Notes: a model not told the origin generated them from the letters alone. Positions 7,612 through 16,906 are shown, counted from the first letter of the stretch. The stretch is 64,000 nucleotides of DNA from Clostridia bacterium (GCA_017625755.1 JAGAKG010000049.1:1-64000); one strand, 5' to 3'. Program-made: numbers and translations.

Positions 7612-9993
7612 ATGATGAAGATAAGTAACAAAACACTTAAAACACTTGAATTTGACAAAATAAGAAATATACTCGCCACCCTCGCTCCGACTGCGGGGGC
7701 TGCGGCGCTTGCGGCGGAGCTGACACCCGCCGAGAATATTGATTTTGCCCACAGAGCGCAGAAGCGCACGACCGACGCGCGCCGTCTGGCTGACGCAAAG
7801 GGAATGCCGTCGTTCGGCGGTGTGGTCGATATGAGCGGCGTATGCGACAGAGCGGACAAGGGAGCGACGCTTACTCCCCGCGAGCTTATGGATGTGGCTG
7901 CGGTGCTGAGAAGCTCGCGTATGCTCAGGGATTATATCCGCTCGAACAAGCTTTTTGACACAGTGCTTGACGAGATCTTCGAGCGTCTGCTTCCTGACAA
8001 GAAGCTTGAGGACAGAATAGCGCGCTCGATAATATCCGAGGATATGATAGCCGACGAGGCGAGTCCCGCGCTCGGCGATATAAGAAGAAAGATAAGAGCT
8101 ACAAACTCGAGGATAAAGGATACGCTGAAAACCTATGTTAACGGCTCGTATTCAAAGTATCTTCAGGAGAATATCGTTACGCAGAGGGGCGGCAGATATG
8201 TCGTTCCCGTCAGGGCGGAATGCAGAAACGATGTAAAGGGACTTATTCACGACACATCATCGTCGGGCGCGACTATATTTGTCGAGCCGATGGCGGTGGT
8301 CGAGGCGAATAACGAGCTGAGAATGCTTGAGGCTAAGGAAGCGCACGAGATAGAGAGAGTACTTATGGAGATGTCGGCAGAGGTCAGCGCGATATCCTCG
8401 CAGATACTGCTGAACTACGCGAACATCACCGAGCTTGCATTTATCTTTGCCTGCGCCGAGCTTTCGCGCCGTATGAACGCCTGCGAGCCGCTCATCTGCG
8501 AGGAAAGACGGATCGAGCTGATACGCGCAAGGCATCCCCTTATAGACAAGGCTACGGTCGTTCCGATAAATGTCGCTCTAGGCAAGGATTACGACACGCT
8601 GATAATTACGGGGCCAAATACGGGTGGAAAGACGGTCACGCTCAAAACTCTCGGACTTTTTGCTCTTATGGCGCAGTCGGGACTTCATATTCCTGCCGAC
8701 GACGGTTCCTGCGTTTGCTTCTTTGAAAAGATACTCGTCGACCTTGGAGACGAGCAGAGCATTGAGCAATCGCTCTCGACCTTCTCGTCGCATATGGTGA
8801 ATATAGTTTCGATAATAAACGAGAAAAACGACCGCTCGCTGGTGCTTTTTGACGAGCTTGGCGCGGGAACAGACCCCGTTGAGGGCGCGGCGCTGGCAGT
8901 GGCGGTCATAGAGAATGTGCGCGCGGCGGGCGCTCTTTGCGCGGCTACTACGCACTATACAGAGCTGAAAGCATACGCGCTTGACACCGAGGGTGTATGC
9001 AACGCGTCCTGCGAGTTTGATGTTGAGACGCTTCGCCCGACCTATAAGCTGGTAATAGGCGCGCCGGGTAAGTCGAACGCCTTCGCGATATCGGCAAAGC
9101 TCGGTCTGCCCGAGCATATAATCGAGCGGGCGCAGGGCTATGTCAGCGAGGAAAATAAGCATTTTGAAAATGTTATAGGCGAGCTTGAGGCAAGCAGATA
9201 CGAAATGGAGAGAGAGCTTGAGAGAGCGAGAGCCGAGCGCGAGGAATATGAGAGATACCGCGAAAGCTCGGAGAAGGAGATCGCTCGAAAGCTTGCGGAG
9301 GCTGAAAGAGTGCTTGAGGGCGCGAGGGCAAAGGCGCAGAATATGGTCGACAGCGCAAAGGCTTCGAGCGACTTTATTCTGGCACAGATGGACAGAGTAA
9401 GGCGTGAGCGCGATTCCGAGAAGCTCGGAGAGGAGCTTGACAGAGCGCGTCGTGAGCTTCGTGAGCATCTCCGCAATAACGAGGGCAAGTACAATCCTGT
9501 CACCGAGCGAAAGAGAGATGAAAAATATGTTCTCCCCAGAGCGCTCAGGGTGGGTGACGAGGTGCTTATCGTCAGCCTGAGCCGAAAAGCGGTGGTTACA
9601 GACCTGCCCGACAAGAGCGGCAAGGTTGGAGTTCAGGCGGGAATAATAAGGACTAAGGTGGATATCTCGGATATCGAGCTTATCGAGGAGAGCGCCGCGG
9701 ATAAGGGAAAGGCTCAGCGAGGCTCGTATAAAATGACGGTAAGCCGCGATTTTCGTGACGAGATAGACCTTCGCGGTAAGACGGGCGATGAGGCGTGGAG
9801 TGCGGTAGACAAGTATTTTGACGAGGCTCAGCTTGCGGGATTTTCGCGCGTGCGTCTGATTCACGGCAAGGGAACGGGTGCGCTCAAGAACGCGCTCTGG
9901 AAGTATCTCAAGTCTGATCCCCGCGTCGCGTCCTTCAGAATAGGCGCGTATGGCGAGGGTGACGGCGGAGTTACCGTGGTTGAGCTGAAGTAA
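7612..9993 (+). CDS. mutS2: Endonuclease MutS2
   Basis: A 793-residue MutS homologue lacking the mismatch-recognition domain; it suppresses homologous recombination and in some bacteria rescues stalled ribosomes. Order: core/lever helices, ATPase domain with Walker A GPNTGGKT followed by LKTLGLF, LVLFDELGAGTDP-EGAALA Walker B region, and a charged coiled coil (about 520-630). A KOW-like linker and a C-terminal Smr nuclease domain (about 715-793, DLRGKTGDEA...LIHGKGTGALK) complete it. Two adjacent Met codons (7612, 7615) could both serve as start. It closes the recO cluster; no obvious terminator follows before the prs promoter. Confidence 0.95.
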   Translation: MMKISNKTLKTLEFDKIRNILATLAPTAGAAALAAELTPAENIDFAHRAQKRTTDARRLADAKGMPSFGGVVDMSGVCDRADKGATLTPRELMDVAAVLRSSRMLRDYIRSNKLFDTVLDEIFERLLPDKKLEDRIARSIISEDMIADEASPALGDIRRKIRATNSRIKDTLKTYVNGSYSKYLQENIVTQRGGRYVVPVRAECRNDVKGLIHDTSSSGATIFVEPMAVVEANNELRMLEAKEAHEIERVLMEMSAEVSAISSQILLNYANITELAFIFACAELSRRMNACEPLICEERRIELIRARHPLIDKATVVPINVALGKDYDTLIITGPNTGGKTVTLKTLGLFALMAQSGLHIPADDGSCVCFFEKILVDLGDEQSIEQSLSTFSSHMVNIVSIINEKNDRSLVLFDELGAGTDPVEGAALAVAVIENVRAAGALCAATTHYTELKAYALDTEGVCNASCEFDVETLRPTYKLVIGAPGKSNAFAISAKLGLPEHIIERAQGYVSEENKHFENVIGELEASRYEMERELERARAEREEYERYRESSEKEIARKLAEAERVLEGARAKAQNMVDSAKASSDFILAQMDRVRRERDSEKLGEELDRARRELREHLRNNEGKYNPVTERKRDEKYVLPRALRVGDEVLIVSLSRKAVVTDLPDKSGKVGVQAGIIRTKVDISDIELIEESAADKGKAQRGSYKMTVSRDFRDEIDLRGKTGDEAWSAVDKYFDEAQLAGFSRVRLIHGKGTGALKNALWKYLKSDPRVASFRIGAYGEGDGGVTVVELK

Positions 9994-10105
9994 CTTAAAT
10001 AAGCGTTTTTTGGATATCAAAATCGACAATTATATCAAAATATTTCGCTCAAATTTATGCAAACCTATATTTTATCAAAAAATACCGAAAAAATGAAAAA
10101 ATTGT

Positions 10106-10134
10106 TTGAAAAAAGCGGAAATATATGTTATAAT
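10106..10134 (+). promoter_or_regulatory. Sigma-A promoter of the PRPP synthetase gene
   Basis: TTGAAA (10106-10111), 17-bp spacer ending in TGT (extended -10), TATAAT (10129-10134). The leader to the start codon is about 65 bases. Confidence 0.75.
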
Positions 10135-10205
10135 TATTTTGGACTTAATTTGACTTTAGCGGCAGACGCCGCAGAATATAAAATAATAAAGCCATGGAGG
10201 AGCAA

Positions 10206-11351
10206 ATGAAGGGACCATACTACGCGGATCTTAGTGTTATCGGAATGAAAGGATGCGAGCAATTCGCAGCACAGGTTGACTATTACTTAAAGGATTGGCG
10301 CCGTCACGGTGGGGAGGGTTCCTTCCTCGTTGATGTCGACTGTCCCAGATTCGGCACGGGAGAGGCAAAGGCGCTTCTTCACGAATCTCTCAGAGGTCAC
10401 GACCTCTATATTATCTGCGATATGTTCAATCACGGAGTGACATACAAGATGTACGGTCAGGAGGTTCCTATGAGCCCCGACGACCACTACGCTGACCTCA
10501 AGCGTATAATCGCCGCAAACGCAGGCAAGGCGAGAAGAGTGTCTGTAATTATGCCGATGCTTTACGAGGGCAGACAGCACAAGAGATCGGGCAGAGAGTC
10601 GCTTGACTGCGCGATTATGCTTCAAGAGCTTGTAAATATAGGTGTTACCAACATCATCACATTCGACGCGCACGACGCGAGAGTTCAAAACGCAATTCCG
10701 CTTTCGGGATTTGACGATGTAAGACCTACCTATCAGATGATAAAGGCTCTCGTGAGAAATGTTCCCGATATATCCCTTGACAAAGAGGATATAATGATCA
10801 TATCTCCCGACGAGGGCGCTATGGCGCGCTGTATGTATTATTCCTCGGTGCTCGGTATAGATATCGGTATGTTCTATAAGCGCCGCAACTATTCTGTTGT
10901 CGTTAACGGACGCAACCCCATCGAGGCGCACGAGTATCTCGGACGCGACCTCTCGGGCAAGGACGCTATTATCGTTGACGATATGATCTCCTCGGGTGAG
11001 TCGCTTATTGATGTTGCCGTTCAGCTCAAGGAAAAGGGAGCTAAGAGAATATTTGCTTTCGCTACCTTTGGTCTCTTTACCGACGGATTTGATAAGTTTG
11101 ATAAGGCTTACAGTGAGGGTGTCTTTGATAAGATATTTACATCTAACCTCGTTTACCGCCGTCCCGGACTTACTGACAGAGATTGGTATGTTGAGGTCAA
11201 TATGTGTAAGTATGTTGCTTATATCATTGATACTCTTAACCACGACGAAACTATAAGCGGACTTCTGAATCCCGTTAAGAGAATTCAGAAGCTGCTCGAT
11301 AATCATAAGAAAAAGCAGCCCTCTCAGATAAAAATGGAGTTTGACGACTGA
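10206..11351 (+). CDS. prs: Ribose-phosphate pyrophosphokinase
   Basis: About 381 residues; makes PRPP from ribose 5-phosphate and ATP for nucleotide, His and Trp synthesis. Family signs: MP-LYEGRQHKRSGRESLDCAIMLQEL (flexible ATP loop), NIITFDAHDARVQNAIPLSGFDDVRPTY, the ISPDEGAMARC segment, and the PRPP loop DAIIVDDMISSGES. It is longer than the usual 310-residue enzyme and belongs to a clostridial variant with extended ends. ATG 10206 is preferred because the GGAGGAG site lies right before it; an ATG at 10194 overlaps that site. A dispersed hairpin repeat follows the stop. Confidence 0.88.
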   Translation: MKGPYYADLSVIGMKGCEQFAAQVDYYLKDWRRHGGEGSFLVDVDCPRFGTGEAKALLHESLRGHDLYIICDMFNHGVTYKMYGQEVPMSPDDHYADLKRIIAANAGKARRVSVIMPMLYEGRQHKRSGRESLDCAIMLQELVNIGVTNIITFDAHDARVQNAIPLSGFDDVRPTYQMIKALVRNVPDISLDKEDIMIISPDEGAMARCMYYSSVLGIDIGMFYKRRNYSVVVNGRNPIEAHEYLGRDLSGKDAIIVDDMISSGESLIDVAVQLKEKGAKRIFAFATFGLFTDGFDKFDKAYSEGVFDKIFTSNLVYRRPGLTDRDWYVEVNMCKYVAYIIDTLNHDETISGLLNPVKRIQKLLDNHKKKQPSQIKMEFDD

Positions 11352-11365
11352 TAGGGTAAAATAAT

Positions 11366-11396
11366 GCGAGGGGGACTTTTTAAAAGTCCCCTTCGC
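11366..11396 (+). repeat. Dispersed hairpin family, copy 1
   Basis: A 15-bp stem (one G-T pair) starting GCGAGGGGGACTTTT. It is preceded by ATAAT, giving a 20-base block (11361-11380) identical to the blocks at 42507 and 49364. It lies 15 bases after the prs stop codon. The T run is inside the loop end of the stem, not after it, so it is not a textbook terminator. Confidence 0.8.
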
Positions 11397-11411
11397 GCTT
11401 CTTGTAAGCCG

Positions 11412-11437
11412 AAAACCCCGCCATAGTGGCGGGTTTT
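11412..11437 (+). terminator. Terminator-like hairpin after prs
   Basis: AAAACCCCGCCA and TGGCGGGTTTT form a stem with a TAG loop and a single bulge. The 3' arm ends in TTTT. Confidence 0.65.
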
Positions 11438-11695
11438 AATAGAGGTTAACCGATAAGCAGAAACAAAATAGAGGATATCAAGAAGGCAAATAATGTGAGT
11501 TTGTAGGGACCGTCGGGGACGCCGGTCCCTACAAGGTGTAACAAAAATCAAAGAGAACCGGTTAAGTAATAATTGCATGGCTGGCAGACCAATAAAAAGC
11601 GCACTTGTGCGCTGCCGGTAGTGTTACTGATATGCCCGAAACTGAAATCCCCCGTGTAACGGGGGGATATTTATTCATAAACCAAAAAATTAACA

Positions 11696-11712
11696 ATGAT
11701 TTGCATAATCAT
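11696..11712. promoter_or_regulatory. Inverted repeat upstream of the ABC exporter gene
   Basis: ATGATT-TGCAT-AATCAT, 6-bp arms with a 5-bp centre, lies some 30 bp upstream of a -10-like TATGATAAT (11738-11746). It may be an operator; no regulator gene is adjacent. Confidence 0.3.
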
Positions 11713-11775
11713 ACACAATAAATTAAAAATATAGTGATATGATAATATATATTTTTGTAATTTGGAGTAAAAACG

Positions 11776-14700
11776 ATGCTTGAATTAAAAAACATAGTAA
11801 AATGTTACTCATCGGGGGATGGCTCTGTCACCGCGCTCAACGGTGTCAGCCTGAAGTTCCGCAGAAACGAATTCGTATCAATTCTCGGAAAATCGGGCTG
11901 TGGAAAAACCACGATGCTCAATATCATCGGCGGACTTGACAGATACACCTCGGGCGACCTTATAATAAACGGGAAGTCCACGAAGGAATACAGAGACGGA
12001 GACTGGGATGTTTACCGCAATCGTTCGATAGGCTTTGTGTTCCAAAGCTACAACCTCATTCCTCACCAGACGGTACTCGCGAATGTTGAGCTTGCGCTTA
12101 CTCTCTCGGGAGTATCAAAGGCGGAGCGCCGTCAGAGGGCTATTCAGGCGCTTGAAAAAGTAGGTCTTGGCGACCAGCTCAAGAAGAAGCCCAGCCAGAT
12201 GTCAGGCGGACAGATGCAAAGAGTTGCCATAGCGAGAGCGCTTGTCAACAATCCCGACATTCTGCTTGCCGACGAGCCGACGGGCGCGCTTGATACCCAC
12301 ACCAGTGTGCAGATAATGGAGATACTCAAAGAGGTCGCGAGCGATAGACTCGTTATTATGGTAACGCACAACCCCGACCTCGCGAACGAGTATTCCACGA
12401 GAATAGTTCAGCTTTCCGACGGGGAGGTTATAGGCGACACCAACCCCTATTACGGCGAGGATATCGCCGAGACGGCAGAGGCGGCAGTCGTTGCAGAGAC
12501 GGCAGATAACGCACCCGCGCAGAAGAAGCAGAAGGTTCAGAAGGTCAAGAAAAAGACTCTCTCCTTTCCCACCGCTCTCTCGCTCTCGCTCAACAATCTG
12601 CTCACCAAGAAAACGAGAACGATACTCACCTCGTTTGCGGGAAGCATCGGAATTATCGGTATCGCGCTTATTCTCTCGCTTTCAAACGGAATTCAGGCAT
12701 ATATCGACCAGGTTCAGGAGGATACACTCTCGACATATCCGCTGACTATCAACGCCACAACTCAGGATTACTCGCAGATGCTCACGGCTATGACAGAGGT
12801 TGCCGAGCTTGAGGAGGGCGAGATAGACCAGAACAAGATATATGTTGACGACTCGCTCGGAACGATGATGTCGGCAATGTCCGCCACCGTCGATAACGAC
12901 CTCGTTTCCTTCAAAAAATATCTCGACGAGCATTACGATGAGATTGAAGGCTCTGTCAGCGATATTCAGTATACCTACGATTTTGACCTTCAGATATTCA
13001 CCGAGGACGGTAGCGTTCAGGTCAGCCCCACCGAGATATTCGACAATATGGGCGACGCTTTCGCGGGAATCAGCGAAATGATGAAGACCATGGGCGGATT
13101 TGGCATTATGTCCGAAATGATAAACAATCAGGACCTGCTCGACCAGCAATATGAGCTTGTCGGCGAGAACAGCCATTGGCCCGAAAATCCCAACGAGATA
13201 GTTCTCGTTGTCGGAAAGAACAATCAGATAAGCAAAATGACTCTTTATATGCTTGGTGTGCTTCCTCAGGACGAGCTTGAGGATATTATGAACAAGCTTA
13301 TGACCGAGGGAACATACGAGTCGGCTCATATGGACGAATACACACTTGACGATTTTATCGGTATGAAGTTCAATCTTCTCAACACCTCGGATTTCTACGA
13401 AAAGACAGATAAGACCTACCCCTCGGGCGGCAAGGATTACCCCATCTGGAACGACCTTCGCGACGATATCGGATTTGATAGATCCAAATTCGTAACCGAG
13501 AACGGAACCGAGCTGGTCATCTCGGGTATCATTCGTCCCCGCGACGGAGTTACCGCGACCTCAATTGCGGGAGCTGTAGGATACACAAAGGGACTCACCG
13601 ACCTTATCCTCGATATGAATACCGAGAGCGAGGTCATCAACCAGCAGAAGGCAACCCCCGATTACAATGTTCTCACAGGACTCAAATTCGAGAGAACCTA
13701 CTACACTCCCGAAACTATCGGAGAGCTTGTTTCAAAGATAGACGACGCGACTATGGAGCAGTTCTACGCGTATATGACCGAGCAGATGCTCTCGAACGAG
13801 GAGTTTTCAAGTCAGCTCGTTGTAACGAAGGATAACTTCCTCGGTATGTTTATGCTGATGCCCGAGCAGACCCAGACAGATATTCTGAGCGGTATGCTTG
13901 CCGCAGCGCAGGCAAATCCCGCTAACGCCGACAGTCTCGATAAGCTTTTCACTATGATAAGTGAGATGACTAAGGACGAAAACGGCAAGGGCGGTATCAT
14001 AGTCACGGCAGATAACTTTATCAAGCTCCTTCCTTCTCTCGGCACAGAACATATCATGACGGCTATCGCGGGTATTCCCGAGACTACGGTCGATATGGGA
14101 GGAACGCCCATAACCATTCCCCCAACTGCGGGACTCGTTTCCCTTGCGGGAGACGCGGTTATGAATAATATATACGCTGAAATGACCGCGGGACTTCAGA
14201 ATATGACGGTCAACGAGGATATTTTCGTCGCTATACTTTCAACTATGAAAGCCGACGACAAGGCGTTTATCCAGCTTGAGGAAACGCTCTACAAGCTTGC
14301 GCCTCAGACAGACGCGACTTACGATTCGGTACTGACGCTTCTCGGTGATGCCGAAAAAGCCGCTCCCGCTTCGATAAACTTCTATGCTAAGGATTTCGAG
14401 TCCAAGGATAATATCGAGGCGTTTATCAAGGGATATAACGAGGGTGTCGAGGACGAAACCAAGGAGATAAAGTATTCCGATATTATCGGAATTATGATGT
14501 CCTCTGTTTCGACCATCATAGATGTTATTTCCTATGTTCTTATCGCGTTCGTATCCATCTCGCTGGTGGTATCCTCTATAATGATAGGAATTATCACCTA
14601 TATCTCGGTGCTTGAGAGAACCAAGGAGATAGGAGTTCTCCGTTCTATCGGTGCGTCGAAGAAGGATATATCGAGAGTGTTCAACGCAGAAACGCTTATT

Positions 14701-14931
14701 GTCGGACTTACCGCGGGACTTATCGGTATTCTCTCGACAGTGCTTCTCTGCCTGCCCATTAACGCGATAATCCATCTGGCGTCGGGAATCACCACGATAA
14801 ATGCGGTACTTCCCGTAGCAGGCGGCGTGGCGCTCGTGCTTATCAGTATGCTCCTGACCTTTATAGCGGGACTTATCCCCTCGGGTCTTGCTGCTAAGAA
14901 GGACCCCGTTGAGGCGCTTCGTTCGGAATAA
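11776..14931 (+). CDS. ABC transporter, fused ATPase and FtsX-type permease
   Basis: A 1051-residue single-chain exporter of the MacB/LolCDE-like type. Residues 1-225 are the ATPase: Walker A GKSGCGKTT (about 38-46), Q-loop FVFQSYNLIP, signature MSGGQMQR, Walker B ILLADEPTGALD and switch His (MVTHNPDLA). A Lys-rich linker (about 240-265) leads to the first transmembrane helix (about 283-305). Next is a very long extracytoplasmic region (about 310-900). Three C-terminal helices end in the FtsX pattern, with KEIGVLRSIGASKKDISRVFNAE and the terminal AAKKDPVEALR. Members export or resist antimicrobial peptides or remodel the envelope; the substrate cannot be told. It is followed by a strong terminator. 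Confidence 0.9.
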   Translation: MLELKNIVKCYSSGDGSVTALNGVSLKFRRNEFVSILGKSGCGKTTMLNIIGGLDRYTSGDLIINGKSTKEYRDGDWDVYRNRSIGFVFQSYNLIPHQTVLANVELALTLSGVSKAERRQRAIQALEKVGLGDQLKKKPSQMSGGQMQRVAIARALVNNPDILLADEPTGALDTHTSVQIMEILKEVASDRLVIMVTHNPDLANEYSTRIVQLSDGEVIGDTNPYYGEDIAETAEAAVVAETADNAPAQKKQKVQKVKKKTLSFPTALSLSLNNLLTKKTRTILTSFAGSIGIIGIALILSLSNGIQAYIDQVQEDTLSTYPLTINATTQDYSQMLTAMTEVAELEEGEIDQNKIYVDDSLGTMMSAMSATVDNDLVSFKKYLDEHYDEIEGSVSDIQYTYDFDLQIFTEDGSVQVSPTEIFDNMGDAFAGISEMMKTMGGFGIMSEMINNQDLLDQQYELVGENSHWPENPNEIVLVVGKNNQISKMTLYMLGVLPQDELEDIMNKLMTEGTYESAHMDEYTLDDFIGMKFNLLNTSDFYEKTDKTYPSGGKDYPIWNDLRDDIGFDRSKFVTENGTELVISGIIRPRDGVTATSIAGAVGYTKGLTDLILDMNTESEVINQQKATPDYNVLTGLKFERTYYTPETIGELVSKIDDATMEQFYAYMTEQMLSNEEFSSQLVVTKDNFLGMFMLMPEQTQTDILSGMLAAAQANPANADSLDKLFTMISEMTKDENGKGGIIVTADNFIKLLPSLGTEHIMTAIAGIPETTVDMGGTPITIPPTAGLVSLAGDAVMNNIYAEMTAGLQNMTVNEDIFVAILSTMKADDKAFIQLEETLYKLAPQTDATYDSVLTLLGDAEKAAPASINFYAKDFESKDNIEAFIKGYNEGVEDETKEIKYSDIIGIMMSSVSTIIDVISYVLIAFVSISLVVSSIMIGIITYISVLERTKEIGVLRSIGASKKDISRVFNAETLIVGLTAGLIGILSTVLLCLPINAIIHLASGITTINAVLPVAGGVALVLISMLLTFIAGLIPSGLAAKKDPVEALRSE

Positions 14932-14949
14932 AATTAATTAATATTTAAA

Positions 14950-14983
14950 AATAAAGCTGACACGGTTTCGTGTCAGCTTTATT
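14950..14983 (+). terminator. Intrinsic terminator after the ABC exporter
   Basis: Perfect 15-bp stem (14950-14964 with 14969-14983), GTTT loop, 3' arm ending in TTTATT. The ribosome-binding site of the next gene begins right at its 3' edge, so it could also attenuate that gene. Confidence 0.8.
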
Positions 14984-14993
14984 GGGAGAAAAA

Positions 14994-15401
14994 ATGGGAA
15001 AGCTAAAAAATAAACTTTACAGATTTATGTACGGAAGATACGGATACGATACTCTCAGCAAGGTTCTGCTCTGGGTATACGCCGCGCTTCTGCTAATATA
15101 TATGATATTAAGCTTATTCGTCGATAATCCTATTTTTAGCGTACTTTATTATATTGCAATTTTCTCCATTGTGTGCTATACTTTATATAGGGTTATGTCA
15201 AGGAACATCGCAAAGCGCCGCGCGGAGAACGAAAGGTTCTGTAATTTCTTCAAGCTCAGGCGCAACAAGTTCCGCGACAGAAAAACTCATATTTATCGCA
15301 AATGCCCCGATTGCAAGGCGGTGCTGAGACTGCCAAAGTTAAAGGGAAAGCACTCGGTCGTCTGCCCCAGATGCAAAAAGAGGTTTGAGGTAAAAGGATA
15401 A
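14994..15401 (+). CDS. Small membrane protein with C-terminal zinc ribbon
   Basis: A 135-residue protein of unknown function. Two transmembrane helices (about 24-43, VLLWVYAALLLIYMILSLF, and 49-65) are followed by a basic stretch. The C-terminal treble-clef-like zinc ribbon has CPDCKAVLRLPKLKGKHSVVCPRC, with four cysteines in two CxxC pairs. The ribbon would lie in the cytoplasm. ATG 14994 with GGGAG seven bases upstream is chosen over an upstream start that would be encoded by the terminator hairpin. It is 31 bases from the GDPD gene, so the two are probably co-transcribed. Confidence 0.8.
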   Translation: MGKLKNKLYRFMYGRYGYDTLSKVLLWVYAALLLIYMILSLFVDNPIFSVLYYIAIFSIVCYTLYRVMSRNIAKRRAENERFCNFFKLRRNKFRDRKTHIYRKCPDCKAVLRLPKLKGKHSVVCPRCKKRFEVKG

Positions 15402-15432
15402 AAAGGATAATAAAAAAAGGACGGTTAAAAAA

Positions 15433-16266
15433 ATGGACTTCAATTTGTTTGAAACAGCGAAAAAGAAAGTTATCGTTGTAGCGCACAGAGGCACTTGTGG
15501 CGGAAATATCCCCTGCAACACTCTCGCGTCTTATGAAATTGCTCTCAAGCAGGGCGCAGACATGATAGAGATAGATGTCGAAATGAGTGCTGACAAAAAG
15601 CTCTATATATTCCATCCGGGTATGGAGAGCAGTCACCTTTTCCACTGTGAGAGAATTTCGAGAATGAACTCCGAGGATATAGCGAGACTTCGTTTTGTAA
15701 ATATGGACGACACGAGAACTCAGTTTGGCATCAACACACTCGATGAAATCTTCGAGACCTTTAAGGGAAGATGCTACATAAATGTAGACAAGTTCTGGGG
15801 ACACCCCGTTGAAATTGCGGAAAAGATACGCAGACACAATATCGCCGACCAGATACTCGTAAAGTCGGGACTTTCCGATAAGGTTCTCACGGCTCTTGAG
15901 GAGACCGCTCCCGAGCTTCAGTTTATGCCTATCGTCAAGAACACATTCGACGCTCACGAAAGACTTATGAACAGTAATATAAACTATATCGGAGCAGAGG
16001 TCGTTTTCAACTCCGAGGATTCAGCCGTTGCGAGCGATGAATTCATAGAAATGATGCACAAGGACGGAAAGCTCGTCTGGGCAAATGCTATAATATACAA
16101 CTTCAAGGAGCAGCTCAGCGCGGGACACTCGGACGATACCGCTCTGACTGAGAGCGAGGAAAAGGGTTGGGGTTGGCTTGCCGATAAGGGATTTGACTTC
16201 ATTCAGACCGACTGGCCGCTCATGCTCATAAACTTCCTTAAGGAAACGGGAAGATATTACAGATAA
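15433..16266 (+). CDS. Glycerophosphodiester phosphodiesterase family protein
   Basis: A 277-residue TIM-barrel phosphodiesterase (GDPD/UgpQ-like) that splits glycerophosphodiesters from phospholipids or teichoic acids into glycerol 3-phosphate and an alcohol. Catalytic and metal residues are visible: HRG near 18-20, the EIDVEMS segment (Glu and Asp) near 47-53, and HPG near 62. The fit is further supported by N-TLASYEIALKQGADMIEIDV, by INVDKF and by the C-terminal D-IQTDWP ending. There is no signal peptide, so it should act in the cytoplasm. It shares an operon with the preceding zinc-ribbon protein. Confidence 0.9.
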   Translation: MDFNLFETAKKKVIVVAHRGTCGGNIPCNTLASYEIALKQGADMIEIDVEMSADKKLYIFHPGMESSHLFHCERISRMNSEDIARLRFVNMDDTRTQFGINTLDEIFETFKGRCYINVDKFWGHPVEIAEKIRRHNIADQILVKSGLSDKVLTALEETAPELQFMPIVKNTFDAHERLMNSNINYIGAEVVFNSEDSAVASDEFIEMMHKDGKLVWANAIIYNFKEQLSAGHSDDTALTESEEKGWGWLADKGFDFIQTDWPLMLINFLKETGRYYR

Positions 16267-16281
16267 TCCGAATGAATAACA

Positions 16282-16315
16282 ACACCTCCCCTCAAGGCGC
16301 TTTTTAATGCGCCTC
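16282..16315 (+). repeat. GC-rich hairpin after the GDPD gene
   Basis: CCCCTCAAGGCGC and GCGCCTCGAGGGG pair with one mismatch around a T-rich loop. It resembles, but is not identical to, the dispersed hairpins behind prs, the glycosylase and the radical SAM gene. Confidence 0.5.
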
Positions 16316-16380
16316 GAGGGGGACCAACAACAAACGGGGGATTAATACCTTGCTGTTGGGGTTAAAATGGAGTATAAATA

Positions 16381-16411
16381 CGAAAAAGGCGTTCGCAGAA
16401 CGCCTTTTTCG
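16381..16411. terminator. Bidirectional terminator between convergent genes
   Basis: Perfect 14-bp stem CGAAAAAGGCGTTC / GAACGCCTTTTTCG with a GCA loop. It has A run and T run on both sides, so it suits both the GDPD gene (plus) and the 16421 gene (minus). Confidence 0.85.
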
Positions 16412-16420
16412 TTACCCGAT

Positions 16421-16870
16421 TCAAAGAAACTTTTTGAGCTTTTCTATGCTTTTATCCTCAAATTCGGCAATCTCGCGCGCAAGGCGGAGCGGCGCCTCGC
16501 CGCACTCTCTGTTTTCGTACTCACGCACTATTTTCGTCATATCGGTCATTCCCATCGTCGCGCCCTCTATAACCATTTGCGCAAGATGACTCGTTGTCGA
16601 GTCGGTCATAGTGTTCATCGCCATACCTATCTTTGCCGACATCTTGGTCATGATACCTTCCTCGCGCGGCTTTCCGCCCGCTTCGTAGATCATATCCCCA
16701 ACCTGCCTCGAATATCCCTCGTAGGCGTCAAGCTGAGATGTCAGCTCGCGGCGGAAGCTGTCGTCCTTCACCCTTGACATTATATTTATCATAGAGTCCG
16801 AGCCCATCTTCACATTTTTATACATTCTGTCGAGCATCTCGGCGTTTACCGAGCTTTTATTTGAATTCAT
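16421..16870 (-). CDS. Conserved helical protein of unknown function
   Basis: A 149-residue, all-helical, Met-rich protein recalled as widespread but uncharacterised in Clostridia. The pattern of four predicted helices (an MYKNVKMGSDSMINIM start, SFRRELTSQLDAYEGYSRQVGDMIYEAGGKP, MTDSTTSHLAQMVIEGATMGM, and a C-terminal LAREIAEFEDKSIEKLKKFL) recalls ferritin-like or DUF2383-type four-helix bundles. However, the carboxylate/His metal-site motifs are not obvious. No signal peptide. A separate terminator divides it from the dnaI operon, so it has its own transcription unit. The fold assignment is inference. Confidence 0.7.
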   Translation of the reverse strand: MNSNKSSVNAEMLDRMYKNVKMGSDSMINIMSRVKDDSFRRELTSQLDAYEGYSRQVGDMIYEAGGKPREEGIMTKMSAKIGMAMNTMTDSTTSHLAQMVIEGATMGMTDMTKIVREYENRECGEAPLRLAREIAEFEDKSIEKLKKFL

Positions 16871-16906
16871 ATCATATTTCCTTACTTTCTCAATATTTTA
16901 AAACAA

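Larger units (their letters stand above)
11352..11775. other. Gene-free 424-bp region with five hairpins
   Basis: No convincing gene. In order: a dispersed GC-rich hairpin (11366-11396); a terminator-like hairpin (11412-11437); a 12-bp perfect inverted repeat with a 10-bp loop (11501-11512 with 11523-11534, TTGTAGGGACCG); a palindrome AGCGCACTTGTGCGCT (11598-11613); and a CCCCCG/CGGGGG hairpin (11647-11668). The TTGTAGGGACC type recalls REP-like repeats seen in many clostridial genomes (recall). The last part is the AT-rich upstream region of the ABC transporter gene. Confidence 0.7.

Noticed and set aside
8578-10029. A 483-codon minus-strand frame opposite mutS2
   Set aside because: Same explanation: low-complexity antisense translation of a recognised gene with no family features.
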